NCBI RefSeq assembly: GCF_001730225.1
Contig: NZ_MIJE01000001.1
Coordinates: 558,001 to 622,000, forward strand
Direction: 5' to 3'
Source: Desulfuribacillus alkaliarsenatis
Lineage (GTDB): Bacteria; Bacillota; Bacilli; Desulfuribacillales; Desulfuribacillaceae
Length of the DNA: 64,000 bases
In this document: one piece after another, positions 53,328 to 63,230 of the stretch
How positions within the stretch are numbered: the first letter of the stretch is position 1
Layout of the letters: each line of letters begins with the position of its first letter
Translations under genes and position numbers: made by a program
Notes under the pieces: generated by a model
What the model saw: only the letters and a program-made list of their open reading frames with translations
The model's database searches: none
What the model was told of the DNA's origin: nothing

Positions 53328-56054
53328 ATGAAGGTTCCAAAAAAAGCACGGAGATTTACAGGTTTTATAGAGCCATGGTTGATACATAAAGAATTAGATC
53401 GTAATATTGGTGTGCTTAAGGAAATGTTTGAAAACACCACAGATGTAATATTTCGAGAGTTTATCATTAGGCTACACGATAAGGAACGTAAGGGTGTAAT
53501 TCTTTATGTTGAAGGCCTTGTAAATAGTGACGTTATTAATAGAGATATTCTGGAAAGAATTGTAACCTTAGATAATCACAAAGATTACATCGTCGAAATA
53601 GATAACCTTTCTAATGGTAAAGAGTGGATGGATTCTGTAATTCAACGTGTTTTATCTGCAAATAACTTAAAGACTTGTGATACAATTTCAGAGGTCAAGG
53701 ACAATGTTTTGAATGCTCAGGCAGTTATGTTAATAGATGGTGTAGATTCTGCGATTGTAGCTGGCGTTGAAGGATTTAGTACCCGTGGGATAGGTGAACC
53801 TGAATCGAGTGTCGTAGTTAGGGGTCCAAGGGAAGGTTTTATTGAAGTATTAAGAAGCAATACTGCCTTATTAAGAAGAAAGATAAAAGATCATAATTTA
53901 AAGACAGAGTCTTTAACCGTTGGTAGGACTAGTAGGACGAACGTATGCTTAGTATACATCAATGGTATTGTCAATCCAAAGGTGCTAGAAGAAGTCAAAA
54001 CGCGAATAGAACGTATTGACATAGATGCGATATTAGAATCTGGGTATATAGAAGAGTTAATTGAAGATAATCCATTCTCGCCGTTCCCAAGTATCAGTAC
54101 TACAGAACGGCCTGATGATGCCTCAGCTGCACTTTTAGAAGGGCGTATAATTATAATAGTAGACAACACACCGTTTGTACTTTGTGTACCGATGGTGTTT
54201 GAAGATTTATTGCACGCAAGTGAAGATTATTATAATAGGTATATGGGTGGAACAGCAATTAGGCTTATTCGTTTTTTTGCTTTATTTATATCTGTTTTAC
54301 TACCAAGTATATATATAGCGGTCGTTACCTATCATCCAGAGATGCTACCAACGCCCTTGTTAATTAGTGTAGCAGCAGCTAGGGAGGGGGTACCGTTTCC
54401 AGCAATAATTGAAGCATTCTTAATGGAGTTTACCTTTGAAGCTCTAAAGGAAGCTGGGGCCAGAATGCCTAAAGCAATAGGGTCGACGGTTAGTATTGTT
54501 GGAGGCCTAATTTTAGGTGAAGCAGCTGTTAGTGCTGGATTAGTTTCACAGCCAATGGTTATCGTCGTAGCTGGCACAGCCATATCTTCATTTGCTATAC
54601 CAGGCTTTGGTATACATAGTTCTTTACGTTTTATTAGATTTCCTTTTATGATTTTAGCAGGAATATTTGGTTTATATGGCATAATTCTTGGGGGTATGGT
54701 AGTTCTTATTCACTTATGCTCGTTACGCTCCTATGGTGTACCTTATATGGCTCCGTTTGCCCCGTTAATAAAAGAGGGACTAAAGGACTCGGTTGTACGA
54801 GCTCCTTGGTGGAGTATGAAATTAAGACCTCAAATTATTAATTGGCGCAAACAACGCCGGAACCGGTCTCCAAGACCATCAGCCCCTGTAGTGTTGTTAG
54901 TATGTATGTTAAGTGGACTATTATTAACTGGGTGCTGGGATATGGAAGAGATAAATGATCGAGCTATTGTAAATGGCGTAGCGGTAGACTTAGTTGAAGA
55001 TGAAAATGGCTATCGAATTAAAATGCTAGTACAAATTATTAAGCCTGGAGTCGTGGCTGGAAGCCCAGAAGGTGGTGGCGGAAACGGTGCAGAAGCTACA
55101 TGGGTAGTTTCTGCTGAAGGTAAAAATGTCAATGACGCTGCACGGAATTTAACGAGATATTCTGGCAGAAATCTTTATTGGTCACACAACTTAATCATTA
55201 TAGTTAGTGAGGAATTAGCAAAGCAGGGTGTTGGACCTGTTTTGGATTTTTTTGACCGCACACCAGAAAATAGGTTACGCACATGGTTTATAGTAGCAAA
55301 CGGCACAGATGTAGAGGCCTTGATGAAGGCTACTCCTAATTTAGAGTCGCTATTAGCAGTTGAGGTAGCCTCAATGATTGAAGCAAGGGCAGCAACATCC
55401 TTAGCTGCTGCCATATACTTGCGTGATTTTTTGTACTTTTCTGCGATTAACACAAGGGCACCAGTTGCTTCTGCTATAGAAACCTATAATGATATAGACA
55501 ATAAGACATCGCTACTGATTTCGGGTAGTGCTGTTTTTAAGAATGACAAGTTAATTGACTTTTATGATGAGCTAACTACCCGTGGAATATTGTGGGTTGT
55601 AGGAGACGTAAATGGAGGTATAATTACTATAGATTGGGAAGGGTATAGAGATGGTATATCTACAGATATCATTAGAACAAAGACTGCTATAGATACATTT
55701 GTAGAAAACGGAAATGTTAGAGTAAACATCAATGTGGAAAAAGAAGGTAATATTACAGAAGTCAAGGATGTTATAGATATATCGAAAATCAAATCATTAC
55801 GAGAAGTTGAACTGAAAGTATCAGATGAAATAAAGAGAGAGATAAATCTGGCACTGGCTAAAGCTCAGGAACAAACCGCTGATATATTCGGTATAGGAGA
55901 AATTATTAGGAGACAGCATCCAAAAGCGTGGCGTACTATAGAAACAAATTGGGAGGATGTTTTTAGCGAAATAGAATTTCAGGTGGAGGTCGAGACCCAT
56001 TTACGTAGATATGGGGTGACTCAGAATAGGGGAGTTATGTTCGAAGAAAATTAA
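53328..56054 (+). CDS. Fused spore germination protein GerA(A subunit)-GerC
   Basis: One 908-residue frame joining two germinant-receptor subunits. Residues about 1-505 are a complete A subunit: N-terminal soluble domain, then a membrane domain beginning TAIRLIRFFALFISVLLPSIY and including TPLLISVAAAREGVPFPA and FAIPGFGIHSSLRFIRFP. After a basic linker (INWRKQRRNRSPRPSAP) comes a hydrophobic segment with the lipobox LTGC (Cys536) and a full Ger(x)C domain (536-908, starting CWDMEEINDRAIVNGVAVD). Normally A and C are separate proteins, with C an outer-face lipoprotein. No B subunit gene is adjacent. There is no internal stop. The start follows GGGAGGT. Whether the lipobox is cleaved is unknown. 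Confidence 0.92.
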   Translation: MKVPKKARRFTGFIEPWLIHKELDRNIGVLKEMFENTTDVIFREFIIRLHDKERKGVILYVEGLVNSDVINRDILERIVTLDNHKDYIVEIDNLSNGKEWMDSVIQRVLSANNLKTCDTISEVKDNVLNAQAVMLIDGVDSAIVAGVEGFSTRGIGEPESSVVVRGPREGFIEVLRSNTALLRRKIKDHNLKTESLTVGRTSRTNVCLVYINGIVNPKVLEEVKTRIERIDIDAILESGYIEELIEDNPFSPFPSISTTERPDDASAALLEGRIIIIVDNTPFVLCVPMVFEDLLHASEDYYNRYMGGTAIRLIRFFALFISVLLPSIYIAVVTYHPEMLPTPLLISVAAAREGVPFPAIIEAFLMEFTFEALKEAGARMPKAIGSTVSIVGGLILGEAAVSAGLVSQPMVIVVAGTAISSFAIPGFGIHSSLRFIRFPFMILAGIFGLYGIILGGMVVLIHLCSLRSYGVPYMAPFAPLIKEGLKDSVVRAPWWSMKLRPQIINWRKQRRNRSPRPSAPVVLLVCMLSGLLLTGCWDMEEINDRAIVNGVAVDLVEDENGYRIKMLVQIIKPGVVAGSPEGGGGNGAEATWVVSAEGKNVNDAARNLTRYSGRNLYWSHNLIIIVSEELAKQGVGPVLDFFDRTPENRLRTWFIVANGTDVEALMKATPNLESLLAVEVASMIEARAATSLAAAIYLRDFLYFSAINTRAPVASAIETYNDIDNKTSLLISGSAVFKNDKLIDFYDELTTRGILWVVGDVNGGIITIDWEGYRDGISTDIIRTKTAIDTFVENGNVRVNINVEKEGNITEVKDVIDISKIKSLREVELKVSDEIKREINLALAKAQEQTADIFGIGEIIRRQHPKAWRTIETNWEDVFSEIEFQVEVETHLRRYGVTQNRGVMFEEN

Positions 56055-56166
56055 TGCTAACAAATAAATATTTAATGCAGGAAACCTATTTTTAATGTAG
56101 AATAACAGAATAAGGTGGAATGCAAACTCCATATCAATATTTAGCTTGGAGGATAGGAGTGAAGTC

Positions 56167-56991
56167 GTGAAAGAGCTAGGCGGTTTTTTGAAAAGCAAAA
56201 GAATTGAAAAGGGAATGGAACTGCAAGAGATTGCAGATATTACTAAAATTAGTGTGCGCTATCTCGAAGGGATTGAGAAGGGCGACTGGTCAATGATGCC
56301 TGGGAAGTTTTATGTTAAGGGTTTTATTCGCAGCTATGCTAAGGTCTTACAGGTAGATGTATCATCCTTTTTAGCGGATATAGACCATGAGATAAAACAA
56401 GACCAGCTCTCAACGGCACCAATTGCGCCAACAACGACAAAGCCAGTTAAAGCAAATAGGTTTGGTAAGCTCTTTGCTTTATCTTTAGTAATCATACTGA
56501 TAATTGCAGTTATTGCTACAATAATTCACTATGTATCTAATGTTGAGGGAGACGGAGAAGCTATATCAGAAAATAATAATCAACAAGAAAATACTCAAAA
56601 TCATGATATCGAATTTGAGGTGTTACCTGAAAAGGAGCAACCGATTACTGAGCCAGAAGTTACGGATGAGCAACAATCAATAATAAATTTTGTAGAACAA
56701 CAAGAAACAACATATATTTATGAAGTGTCAAACGTGGAGCAGATAGAAATAAGAATAGAAGCAGTACAAGGAGATTGTTGGTACGAAATTCGTACTCCTA
56801 ATGCTCAAGGGGGAGTAACAGCTACAAATACACTTAGAAATGGAAACACTGATATAGTAGGTAGTGACAACAACACACGTATTCGTTTAGGGAACCCTGG
56901 CAATGTAAACTTATATATCAATGACCAACTGATAGAGAAGGAAGCGACCAGTAGTCCTAGAAATTTTCAATTTAACTTTATTAATCAATAA
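56167..56991 (+). CDS. ymfM: RodZ/YmfM-type helix-turn-helix membrane protein
   Basis: A 274-residue bitopic protein of the RodZ family, which links the MreB cytoskeleton to cell-wall synthesis. N-terminal Xre-like HTH (KRIEKGMELQEIADITKIS, about 10-75) with YVKGFIRSYAKVL, one membrane helix (LFALSLVIILIIAVIATII, about 100-120), an acidic Gln/Glu linker and a C-terminal DUF4115 beta domain (about 185-270). The GTG at 56167 is set by AGGAGTGA; a TTG further up has no site. Position before rimO/pgsA matches B. subtilis ymfM. Confidence 0.88.
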   Translation: MKELGGFLKSKRIEKGMELQEIADITKISVRYLEGIEKGDWSMMPGKFYVKGFIRSYAKVLQVDVSSFLADIDHEIKQDQLSTAPIAPTTTKPVKANRFGKLFALSLVIILIIAVIATIIHYVSNVEGDGEAISENNNQQENTQNHDIEFEVLPEKEQPITEPEVTDEQQSIINFVEQQETTYIYEVSNVEQIEIRIEAVQGDCWYEIRTPNAQGGVTATNTLRNGNTDIVGSDNNTRIRLGNPGNVNLYINDQLIEKEATSSPRNFQFNFINQ

Positions 56992-57012
56992 ACACCTTTT
57001 ATAGGTGTTTTT
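56990..57012 (+). terminator. Intrinsic terminator overlapping the ymfM stop codon
   Basis: AAACACCT/AGGTGTTT with a 5-base loop and TT; its end overlaps the first bases of the next promoter. Confidence 0.8.
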
Positions 57013-57039
57013 GACACTTTAAAAGGCATATATTATACT
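57011..57039 (+). promoter_or_regulatory. Sigma-A promoter of rimO
   Basis: TTGACA (57011-57016), 17-base spacer, TATACT (57034-57039): near-consensus, directly abutting the preceding terminator. Confidence 0.8.
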
Positions 57040-57082
57040 GTGAAAAGAATAGATATTGCTTATATTATTTTGGGGGAAAAGT

Positions 57083-58429
57083 ATGGGACAGCTATCAGTT
57101 TCAGTAGTCACACTTGGCTGCGCTAAAAACGCCGTCGATTCAGACATAATGAAAGACATTTTAAATTCTAATAGATATAATGTAGAAGAAGATACCAATA
57201 AAGCTGAAGTTATAATTATTAATACCTGTGGCTTTATTGAAGCTGCAAAACAAGAGTCTATAAATACAATTTTAGATTTAGCAGACTTAAAGCAGACAGG
57301 ACAGTTGAAATATTTAATAGTAGCAGGATGTTTAGCACAGAGATACAAAGAAGAGCTTCTACAGGAAATACCAGAAATAGATGGCATAGTTGGGACGGGC
57401 AACTTTAGCGACATCCACAATCTTATAGAAGAATGTAAAGCCGGGAAGCGTCCAGCATACACAGGGCACCCGGCCGTTTCCTATGATGAATTTGCTAGTT
57501 TTCATAAAAATCGCAAACCTGGCCCAAGCGCATTTGTAAAAATCTCAGAGGGCTGCAATAATCATTGTACATTTTGCATTATTCCGAGCTTAAGAGGCGA
57601 ATACAGAAGTAGAACTATAGAATCAATTTACGAAGAAGTAGTGGCACTATCGGAAAAAGGAACCAAGGAGATTAATCTTGTTGCTCAAGATTCAAGTCTG
57701 TATGGTTTCGATATCTACGGGAAACCAGAGATTGCACAATTACTTAGAAAACTTAATAGTATAGATGGAATCGAATGGATACGTTTATTGTACACATATC
57801 CTGGCAATTTAGACGATGAACTTATCGATGCTATAGCTGATTTGCCTAAGGTATGCAAATATGTAGAGATACCTTTGCAGCATAGCGAGCCAAAGGTTTT
57901 AAAACTTATGAATAGACCAGGTCAAAATAAAGACATTAAGCAATTAATTTCATCATTGCGTAACCGTATTCCTGATGTAACTATTAGAACCACTATCATA
58001 GTTGGATTCCCGAATGAATCTAATGAGGATTTTGAAAATCTAAAACAGTTTGTTGCTGAAACACAATTTGATCGACTAGGTGTATTCACATACTCCAAAG
58101 AAGAAGGTACAGCAGCTGCTAAACTTACTGGACATATTGAACATGGTATAAAAGAAAAACGAGCAGCAGAAATTATGGAGATTCAACGTAAAATCACTGA
58201 ATTAAGGAATAGTAGGCATATTGGCAAAGTATTACCTGTATTGATAGAACGTGCAGAGGCGGGTAATACCTTTGTCGGTCGGACGCAGTATGATGCGCCT
58301 GAAATCGATAGTGAAATTTACGTAACGGGTGAGTCTATACAGGTAGGTGAAATAGTACCTGTTAAGATTACCCATGCCCTAGATTTTGATTTTTCCGGGG
58401 AGGTACAATATGTTAAACCTAGCAAATAA
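57083..58429 (+). CDS. rimO: Ribosomal protein S12 methylthiotransferase RimO
   Basis: Radical-SAM enzyme that adds a methylthio group to an Asp of ribosomal protein S12. Seen: N-terminal UPF0004 domain with TLGCAKNAVDSD and further cluster Cys in NTCGF and AGCLAQR; radical-SAM triad Cys158-Cys162-Cys165 in GCNNHCTFCIIP; C-terminal TRAM domain. The TLGCAKN start motif separates RimO from the tRNA enzyme MiaB. The ATG at 57083 follows GGGGGAAAA. Length 448. It overlaps pgsA by 20 bases. Confidence 0.95.
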   Translation: MGQLSVSVVTLGCAKNAVDSDIMKDILNSNRYNVEEDTNKAEVIIINTCGFIEAAKQESINTILDLADLKQTGQLKYLIVAGCLAQRYKEELLQEIPEIDGIVGTGNFSDIHNLIEECKAGKRPAYTGHPAVSYDEFASFHKNRKPGPSAFVKISEGCNNHCTFCIIPSLRGEYRSRTIESIYEEVVALSEKGTKEINLVAQDSSLYGFDIYGKPEIAQLLRKLNSIDGIEWIRLLYTYPGNLDDELIDAIADLPKVCKYVEIPLQHSEPKVLKLMNRPGQNKDIKQLISSLRNRIPDVTIRTTIIVGFPNESNEDFENLKQFVAETQFDRLGVFTYSKEEGTAAAKLTGHIEHGIKEKRAAEIMEIQRKITELRNSRHIGKVLPVLIERAEAGNTFVGRTQYDAPEIDSEIYVTGESIQVGEIVPVKITHALDFDFSGEVQYVKPSK

Positions 58430-58991
58430 AATAACATTAACCCGGATTATTTTGGTGCCAATTGTAATGCTGTTTTTACTAGTTAGCTTCGATTTTGGTA
58501 GGATTTCAATTTTCGGTGTATCTACGGCACTGAATGAAATTATCGCAGCATTAGTTTTTATTCTAGCGGCTAGTACAGATGGCTTAGATGGGTATATTGC
58601 TCGCAAGAAAAAAATGGTTACTAACCTAGGGAAGTTTTTAGATCCTTTAGCTGACAAGCTTCTCATATCAGCAGCACTCATATCTTTGGTTGAAATGGGT
58701 CGACTAGAAGCATATGTCGCAGTTATTATCATTAGCAGAGAGTTTGCAGTAACGGGGTTAAGGCTAGTTGCTGCTGCTGATGGTCATGTAATATCTGCAA
58801 GTAAGCTTGGTAAACTTAAAACTGTAGCGCAAATTGTCGCAATCGTATTATTAATTCTTAATAATTTTCCATTTAACCATATAGGAATACCGTTAGATCA
58901 AATATCTTTATTTGTAGCTGTAATTGTAACTATAGTTTCAGGGATTGATTATTTTTATAAAAACAGACAGGTTATTATAAAAAAATCATAG
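58410..58991 (+). CDS. pgsA: CDP-diacylglycerol–glycerol-3-phosphate 3-phosphatidyltransferase
   Basis: Makes phosphatidylglycerol phosphate in the membrane, using the CDP-diacylglycerol produced by CdsA. The 193-residue protein has several membrane helices and the CDP-alcohol phosphatidyltransferase signature DGLDGYIAR with DPLADK, giving metal ligands Asp57, Asp60, Asp78 and Asp82. The ATG at 58410 follows GGGGAGGT inside the rimO 3' end. Order pgsA-cinA-recA follows B. subtilis apart from one inserted gene. Confidence 0.97.
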   Translation: MLNLANKITLTRIILVPIVMLFLLVSFDFGRISIFGVSTALNEIIAALVFILAASTDGLDGYIARKKKMVTNLGKFLDPLADKLLISAALISLVEMGRLEAYVAVIIISREFAVTGLRLVAAADGHVISASKLGKLKTVAQIVAIVLLILNNFPFNHIGIPLDQISLFVAVIVTIVSGIDYFYKNRQVIIKKS

Positions 58992-59004
58992 TGGAGGAAA
59001 TTTC

Positions 59005-60255
59005 TTGAAAACAGAAATTATTGCTGTTGGTACTGAATTATTGTTAGGACAAATTACAAATACAAATGCTCAATATTTATCTAGGAAATTGGCGGAATAT
59101 GGATTTGATGTATACTATCATTCTGTTGTAGGTGACAACAGCGAAAGATTAACAGATGCATTAGAAATCGCCAGCGCCCGCTCTCAATTGATTATTTTGA
59201 CAGGTGGACTAGGGCCAACGGATGATGATCTTACTAAAGAAACATTAGCAAGCTATGTTAGACAGCCTTTAGTTATTCATGGGCAGTCATTAGAACAAAT
59301 TAAGCAGTTTTTTCTAATGAGAAAAAAACAAATGCCAGCAACTAACACTAAGCAGGCTTTAATTATTGAAGGGTCGATTCCTTTATATAATAATCTTGGC
59401 ACTGCTCCTGGACTTTTATATGAGCATAGCGATAGGTTATATGCGTTATTACCAGGCCCACCTCGGGAGCTTAAATCCATGTTTGAACACGAGCTATTAC
59501 CTAATTTACTAAGATCAACTTTCTATAAACAAACAGCTACAATCTATTCCCATGTATTACGCTTTTTAGGTATTGGCGAATCTGCCCTAGTAGAGAAAAT
59601 TGATGATTTATTAAAAGAGCAGAGCAATCCAACGATAGCCCCTCTATGCAGTGAAATGGAGGTCACGCTTAGGATTACAGCAAAGGCTGTAAACTTAGAA
59701 AAAGCTAAGGAACTGATTGAGCCAATTAAACAAGAAATAACCCAGCGATTAGCTGAGTACTATTATGCTGATAATGATAAAACCCTTCTTGATGTTCTGC
59801 ATACGAAGCTACTCCAATATAAACGCACAATTGCTATTGCAGAAAGCTGTACAGGCGGTCTTCTAAGCAGTTTTATGACAAGCTTACCTGATAGCTCAAA
59901 GTATTTTATACAGGGAATAGTGTGTTATAGTAATAAGGCTAAACAACAACTTGGAATTACTTCAGAAATGTTAAAAGAACACGGGGCTGTTAGTAGTCCA
60001 GTCACTGAAGGCTTAGCAGAATTAATAAGAAAGAAATCACAGGCAGATTATGGCATTAGCATTACTGGTTTAGCTGGACCAGCAGGCGCTGAAGCTGAGA
60101 AACCAATAGGCTTGGTATACATAAGTGTGTCTTCTGGTAATACCATAGTGACTGAAAAGCATTTATTTAATGGTGATAGAGAAACAATTCGTATGCGTGC
60201 AATTAAAGCTGCGCAATATTTACTACTGAAACAATTAGAAGAAAAGGTGAGATAA
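59005..60255 (+). CDS. cinA: CinA-family protein (nicotinamide mononucleotide deamidase related)
   Basis: Two-domain CinA. The N-terminal MoaB/MoeA-like domain (about 1-170) has AVGTELLLGQITNTNAQYLSRKLAE in parts and TGGLGPTDDDLTKE. The C-terminal domain (about 250-416) is the NMN deamidase type with IAIAESCTGGLLSS and GISITGLAGPAGAEAEKPIG. Role: NMN recycling and, in naturally transformable bacteria, competence. TTG start after GGAGGAAA. In B. subtilis it directly precedes recA; here a helicase gene lies between. Confidence 0.94.
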   Translation: MKTEIIAVGTELLLGQITNTNAQYLSRKLAEYGFDVYYHSVVGDNSERLTDALEIASARSQLIILTGGLGPTDDDLTKETLASYVRQPLVIHGQSLEQIKQFFLMRKKQMPATNTKQALIIEGSIPLYNNLGTAPGLLYEHSDRLYALLPGPPRELKSMFEHELLPNLLRSTFYKQTATIYSHVLRFLGIGESALVEKIDDLLKEQSNPTIAPLCSEMEVTLRITAKAVNLEKAKELIEPIKQEITQRLAEYYYADNDKTLLDVLHTKLLQYKRTIAIAESCTGGLLSSFMTSLPDSSKYFIQGIVCYSNKAKQQLGITSEMLKEHGAVSSPVTEGLAELIRKKSQADYGISITGLAGPAGAEAEKPIGLVYISVSSGNTIVTEKHLFNGDRETIRMRAIKAAQYLLLKQLEEKVR

Positions 60256-61842
60256 TTGACTATGAGGTTTGAAGATTTAGGAATTGATAGTAGAATTTTA
60301 AGTGCGTTAAACGAAATGGGCTTTGAAGAGCCTACACCAATTCAAGCAAAGTGCGTTCCTATAGTTCTTGAGGGACGAGATGTTCTTGGACAAGCTCAAA
60401 CAGGTACAGGTAAAACTGCAGCCTTTGGTATTCCGTTAATACAAAAGGTAGATGAGAGAAGTAGAAATGTTCAGGCTTTAATTCTTACACCTACAAGAGA
60501 GTTAGCTATTCAAGTTGCTGGTGAAATTCGTAAAATAGGAAAACAAAAAAACATCCGTCCATTACCAATCTATGGTGGTCAGCTCATTGGACATCAGATA
60601 CGCGCATTAAATCAGGGTGCACAAATTGTAGTAGGTACTCCTGGTAGAATACTAGACCACCTACGAAGAAATACACTAAAGCTAGATGACGTGAAAACAT
60701 TAATATTAGATGAAGCTGACGAAATGCTAGACATGGGTTTCATTGAAGACATAGAAAAAATCATAAAATCAACTCCAGAAAACAGGCAAACACTATTATT
60801 TTCAGCAACAATGCCTTATGAGATAAAGCATTTATCAAAAAAATATATGAGAAATTTAACTAATATATCTATCGCTAAAGGCGATGTTACAGTGCCTTTG
60901 ATTGAGCAATTATACTATAAGGTTTTAGAGCGTGATAAGTTAGAAAGCTTTTGTAGGATTTTAGATCAAGAAGAGCTAGAACTAGGAATTGTCTTTTGCC
61001 GTACCAAAAAGGGTGTAGATGAATTAGCAGATACCCTACAGGATCGTGGTTATTTAGCAGAGGGTTTACATGGTGATTTATCGCAAGCACAACGTGATAA
61101 AGTAATGCATAAGTTCCGTGACGGCTCAATTGAATTATTAATTGCAACTGATGTAGCTGCAAGGGGTATTGATGTAGAGAATGTAAGTCACGTTATTAAT
61201 TATGATATACCACAAGACCCAGAGTCTTATGTACATAGGGTTGGTCGTACAGGTCGTGCTGGGAGAAAAGGCATTGCAATAACCTTGGTTACTCCTAGGG
61301 AAATTAAGCAGCTTCTAGCAATTCAAAAGCAAACAAAGGTTACTCTGAATTCTAAAGAAATTCCATCGTTAGAAGAGGTTGCAAATAAGCAGAAACAGCA
61401 ATGGAAAGAGAAATTAACCGACTGCATTGAGAAAAATGATTTACAGAATTACATCGAAAGCTTGGAAGATTTAATAAATAGATATGGTGCAGTTAATGTA
61501 GCTGCTGCTGCAATGAAAATAACTGTTGATAGTACAAGTAACAAAATCGAAATGCAGACTTATGATTTTGGTGATACTGGTGGCGAAAAGGGTATGGTTC
61601 GCTTCTTTATCAATGTGGGCAAGAATGGTGAATTCACACCTAAATACGTAATTGAATTATTAAAAGAACATGCTGGAATAGATACTAATTTTGTTGGGAA
61701 AATAAATATCTTTGACCGCTTCACATTTGTAGAAGTTGCAGAAGATCAGGCGCCATTTGTTTATGAGGCATTTAGAAATACAAGGGTTAAAGGCAAAAGA
61801 ATCAACGTAGAGCCAGCAAAGCCGAGAAGTTTTAATCGATAG
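60256..61842 (+). CDS. DEAD-box ATP-dependent RNA helicase with DbpA RNA-binding domain
   Basis: RNA helicase of the DeaD/CshA type, probably in ribosome assembly or RNA decay. Seen: Q motif (FEEPTPIQAKC), Walker A AQTGTGKTAA, DEADEMLDMGF, SAT, then ATDVAARGIDVE and HRVGRTGRAGRKG of the second RecA-like domain. A C-terminal DbpA RNA-binding domain (about 455-528, RFFINVGKNGEFTPKYVIELL) follows. Length 528. TTG start chosen for the AAGGTGA 5 bases upstream; an ATG two codons later is possible. It starts directly after the cinA stop. Confidence 0.93.
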   Translation: MTMRFEDLGIDSRILSALNEMGFEEPTPIQAKCVPIVLEGRDVLGQAQTGTGKTAAFGIPLIQKVDERSRNVQALILTPTRELAIQVAGEIRKIGKQKNIRPLPIYGGQLIGHQIRALNQGAQIVVGTPGRILDHLRRNTLKLDDVKTLILDEADEMLDMGFIEDIEKIIKSTPENRQTLLFSATMPYEIKHLSKKYMRNLTNISIAKGDVTVPLIEQLYYKVLERDKLESFCRILDQEELELGIVFCRTKKGVDELADTLQDRGYLAEGLHGDLSQAQRDKVMHKFRDGSIELLIATDVAARGIDVENVSHVINYDIPQDPESYVHRVGRTGRAGRKGIAITLVTPREIKQLLAIQKQTKVTLNSKEIPSLEEVANKQKQQWKEKLTDCIEKNDLQNYIESLEDLINRYGAVNVAAAAMKITVDSTSNKIEMQTYDFGDTGGEKGMVRFFINVGKNGEFTPKYVIELLKEHAGIDTNFVGKINIFDRFTFVEVAEDQAPFVYEAFRNTRVKGKRINVEPAKPRSFNR

Positions 61843-61865
61843 TAACATGGATAACTTTTAATACC

Positions 61866-61896
61866 AAAAAAAGTACAATTTGTACTTTTTTTTTTA
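61866..61896 (+). terminator. Intrinsic terminator after the helicase gene
   Basis: AAAAAAAGTACA/TGTACTTTTTTT with a 3-base loop and T run. Confidence 0.88.
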
Positions 61897-61908
61897 TATA
61901 TTATCGTG

Positions 61909-61914
61909 TACAAT
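61909..61914 (+). promoter_or_regulatory. -10 element of the recA promoter
   Basis: TACAAT preceded by TG. The -35 would fall in the T run of the preceding terminator and is poor. The start site would be close to the LexA box. Confidence 0.5.
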
Positions 61915-61924
61915 AGACAAGTAT

Positions 61925-61938
61925 CGAACTTTTGTTCC
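61925..61938 (+). promoter_or_regulatory. LexA (SOS) box at recA
   Basis: CGAACTTTTGTTCC fits the Gram-positive LexA/DinR consensus CGAAC-N4-GTTYG/C. It lies just downstream of the predicted -10, where LexA would block recA transcription. Confidence 0.85.
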
Positions 61939-61989
61939 AGATTATATAGTGGGAAATACATATTATGGAGAATATTAGGAGGTTATAGA

Positions 61990-63015
61990 ATGAGTGATCG
62001 TAAGCAAGCGCTTGAAATGGCATTAAAGCAGATTGAGAAACAATTCGGTAAAGGCTCTGTTATGAAATTGGGCGAATCTACTTCTAGTCAAGTAGAGACG
62101 AGCTCATCTGGCTCTTTAGCTTTAGATATTGCCTTAGGCATAGGAGGATTTCCGAAAGGTAGGGTTATTGAAATCTTCGGTCCTGAATCATCAGGTAAAA
62201 CAACTGTTGCCCTTCATTCAATTGCTGAAGTACAGAAAAACGGTGGACAAGCCGCCTTTATCGACGCAGAACATGCGTTAGATCCTGTTTACGCTAAAAA
62301 TTTAGGTGTAAATACTGAAGAATTACTTTTATCACAACCAGATACGGGAGAACAAGCTCTAGAAATTGCAGAGGCACTCGTTCGTAGCGGTGCTGTAGAT
62401 ATAATTGTAATCGACTCTGTGGCAGCTTTAGTGCCAAGAGCTGAGATTGAAGGTGAAATGGGAGATTCGCACGTAGGACTTCAGGCGAGGTTGATGTCAC
62501 AAGCACTACGTAAACTTTCAGGTGCCATTAGCAGATCTAAAACATTAGCAATTTTTATTAACCAGATTCGTGAAAAAGTTGGTGTTATGTTCGGTAACCC
62601 TGAAGTTACACCAGGTGGACGTGCTTTAAAATTCTACTCGAGTGTACGTTTAGACGTAAGGAGAACAGAGTCAATTAAGCAAGGAAATGATGTCGTTGGT
62701 AATAGAGTAAAAATCAAGGTAGTTAAAAATAAGGTTGCTCCACCATTCAAGCAGGCAGATGTTGATATTATGTACGGTGAAGGTATTTCTAGAGAAGGAA
62801 GCTTATTAGATATAGGAACGGATTTAGATGTTGTTAACAAAAGTGGTGCGTGGTATTCATTTGATAATGAGCGATTAGGGCAAGGTAGAGAGAATGCTAA
62901 AATCTTCTTAAAAGAAAATCCTGCAATTGCTAATCAAATTAATAAGCGAATAAGAGATCATTATAATTTGCAAACAGTTTCGACAGAAGAAGATGAGCTA
63001 CAAGAACAAATTTAG
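61990..63015 (+). CDS. recA: Recombinase RecA
   Basis: ATP-dependent strand-exchange protein that also triggers LexA self-cleavage. Walker A GPESSGKT at 64-71, [13 protein letters not shown], the L1 loop with [48 protein letters not shown] in two parts (L2), and the acidic C-terminal tail [10 protein letters not shown]. Length 341. The ATG at 61990 follows TTAGGAGG; a longer frame from 61906 runs through the promoter and LexA box and is not real. Confidence 0.98.
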   Translation: MSDRKQALEMALKQIEKQFGKGSVMKLGESTSSQVETSSSGSLALDIALGIGGFPKGRVIEIFGPESSGKTTVALHSIAEVQKNGGQAAFIDAEHALDPVYAKNLGVNTEELLLSQPDTGEQALEIAEALVRSGAVDIIVIDSVAALVPRAEIEGEMGDSHVGLQARLMSQALRKLSGAISRSKTLAIFINQIREKVGVMFGNPEVTPGGRALKFYSSVRLDVRRTESIKQGNDVVGNRVKIKVVKNKVAPPFKQADVDIMYGEGISREGSLLDIGTDLDVVNKSGAWYSFDNERLGQGRENAKIFLKENPAIANQINKRIRDHYNLQTVSTEEDELQEQI

Positions 63016-63041
63016 AGAAAATGGCTTTAAATTTATATTTC

Positions 63042-63070
63042 TTGACAAGTATTGTGACAAATAATACAAT
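63042..63070 (+). promoter_or_regulatory. Sigma-A promoter of rny
   Basis: TTGACA (63042-63047), 17-base spacer, TACAAT (63065-63070): near-consensus. It gives a leader of about 155 nt, AT-rich, without a recognised element. No strong recA terminator is seen before it. Confidence 0.75.
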
Positions 63071-63230
63071 GAAGGTGCGTATTTCTGTTTCGTGTTATAT
63101 ATTAGGTTTAATTTAGTTCAAGATAAAATAGCTTTTTGAAAAGTGTTTTTTAAAAATCCTATGCGACCTTTTACCAAGACAAATCATTTATACCTATTAT
63201 AAGTTTGGTAATTGGAGGAGGTTAGACCTA

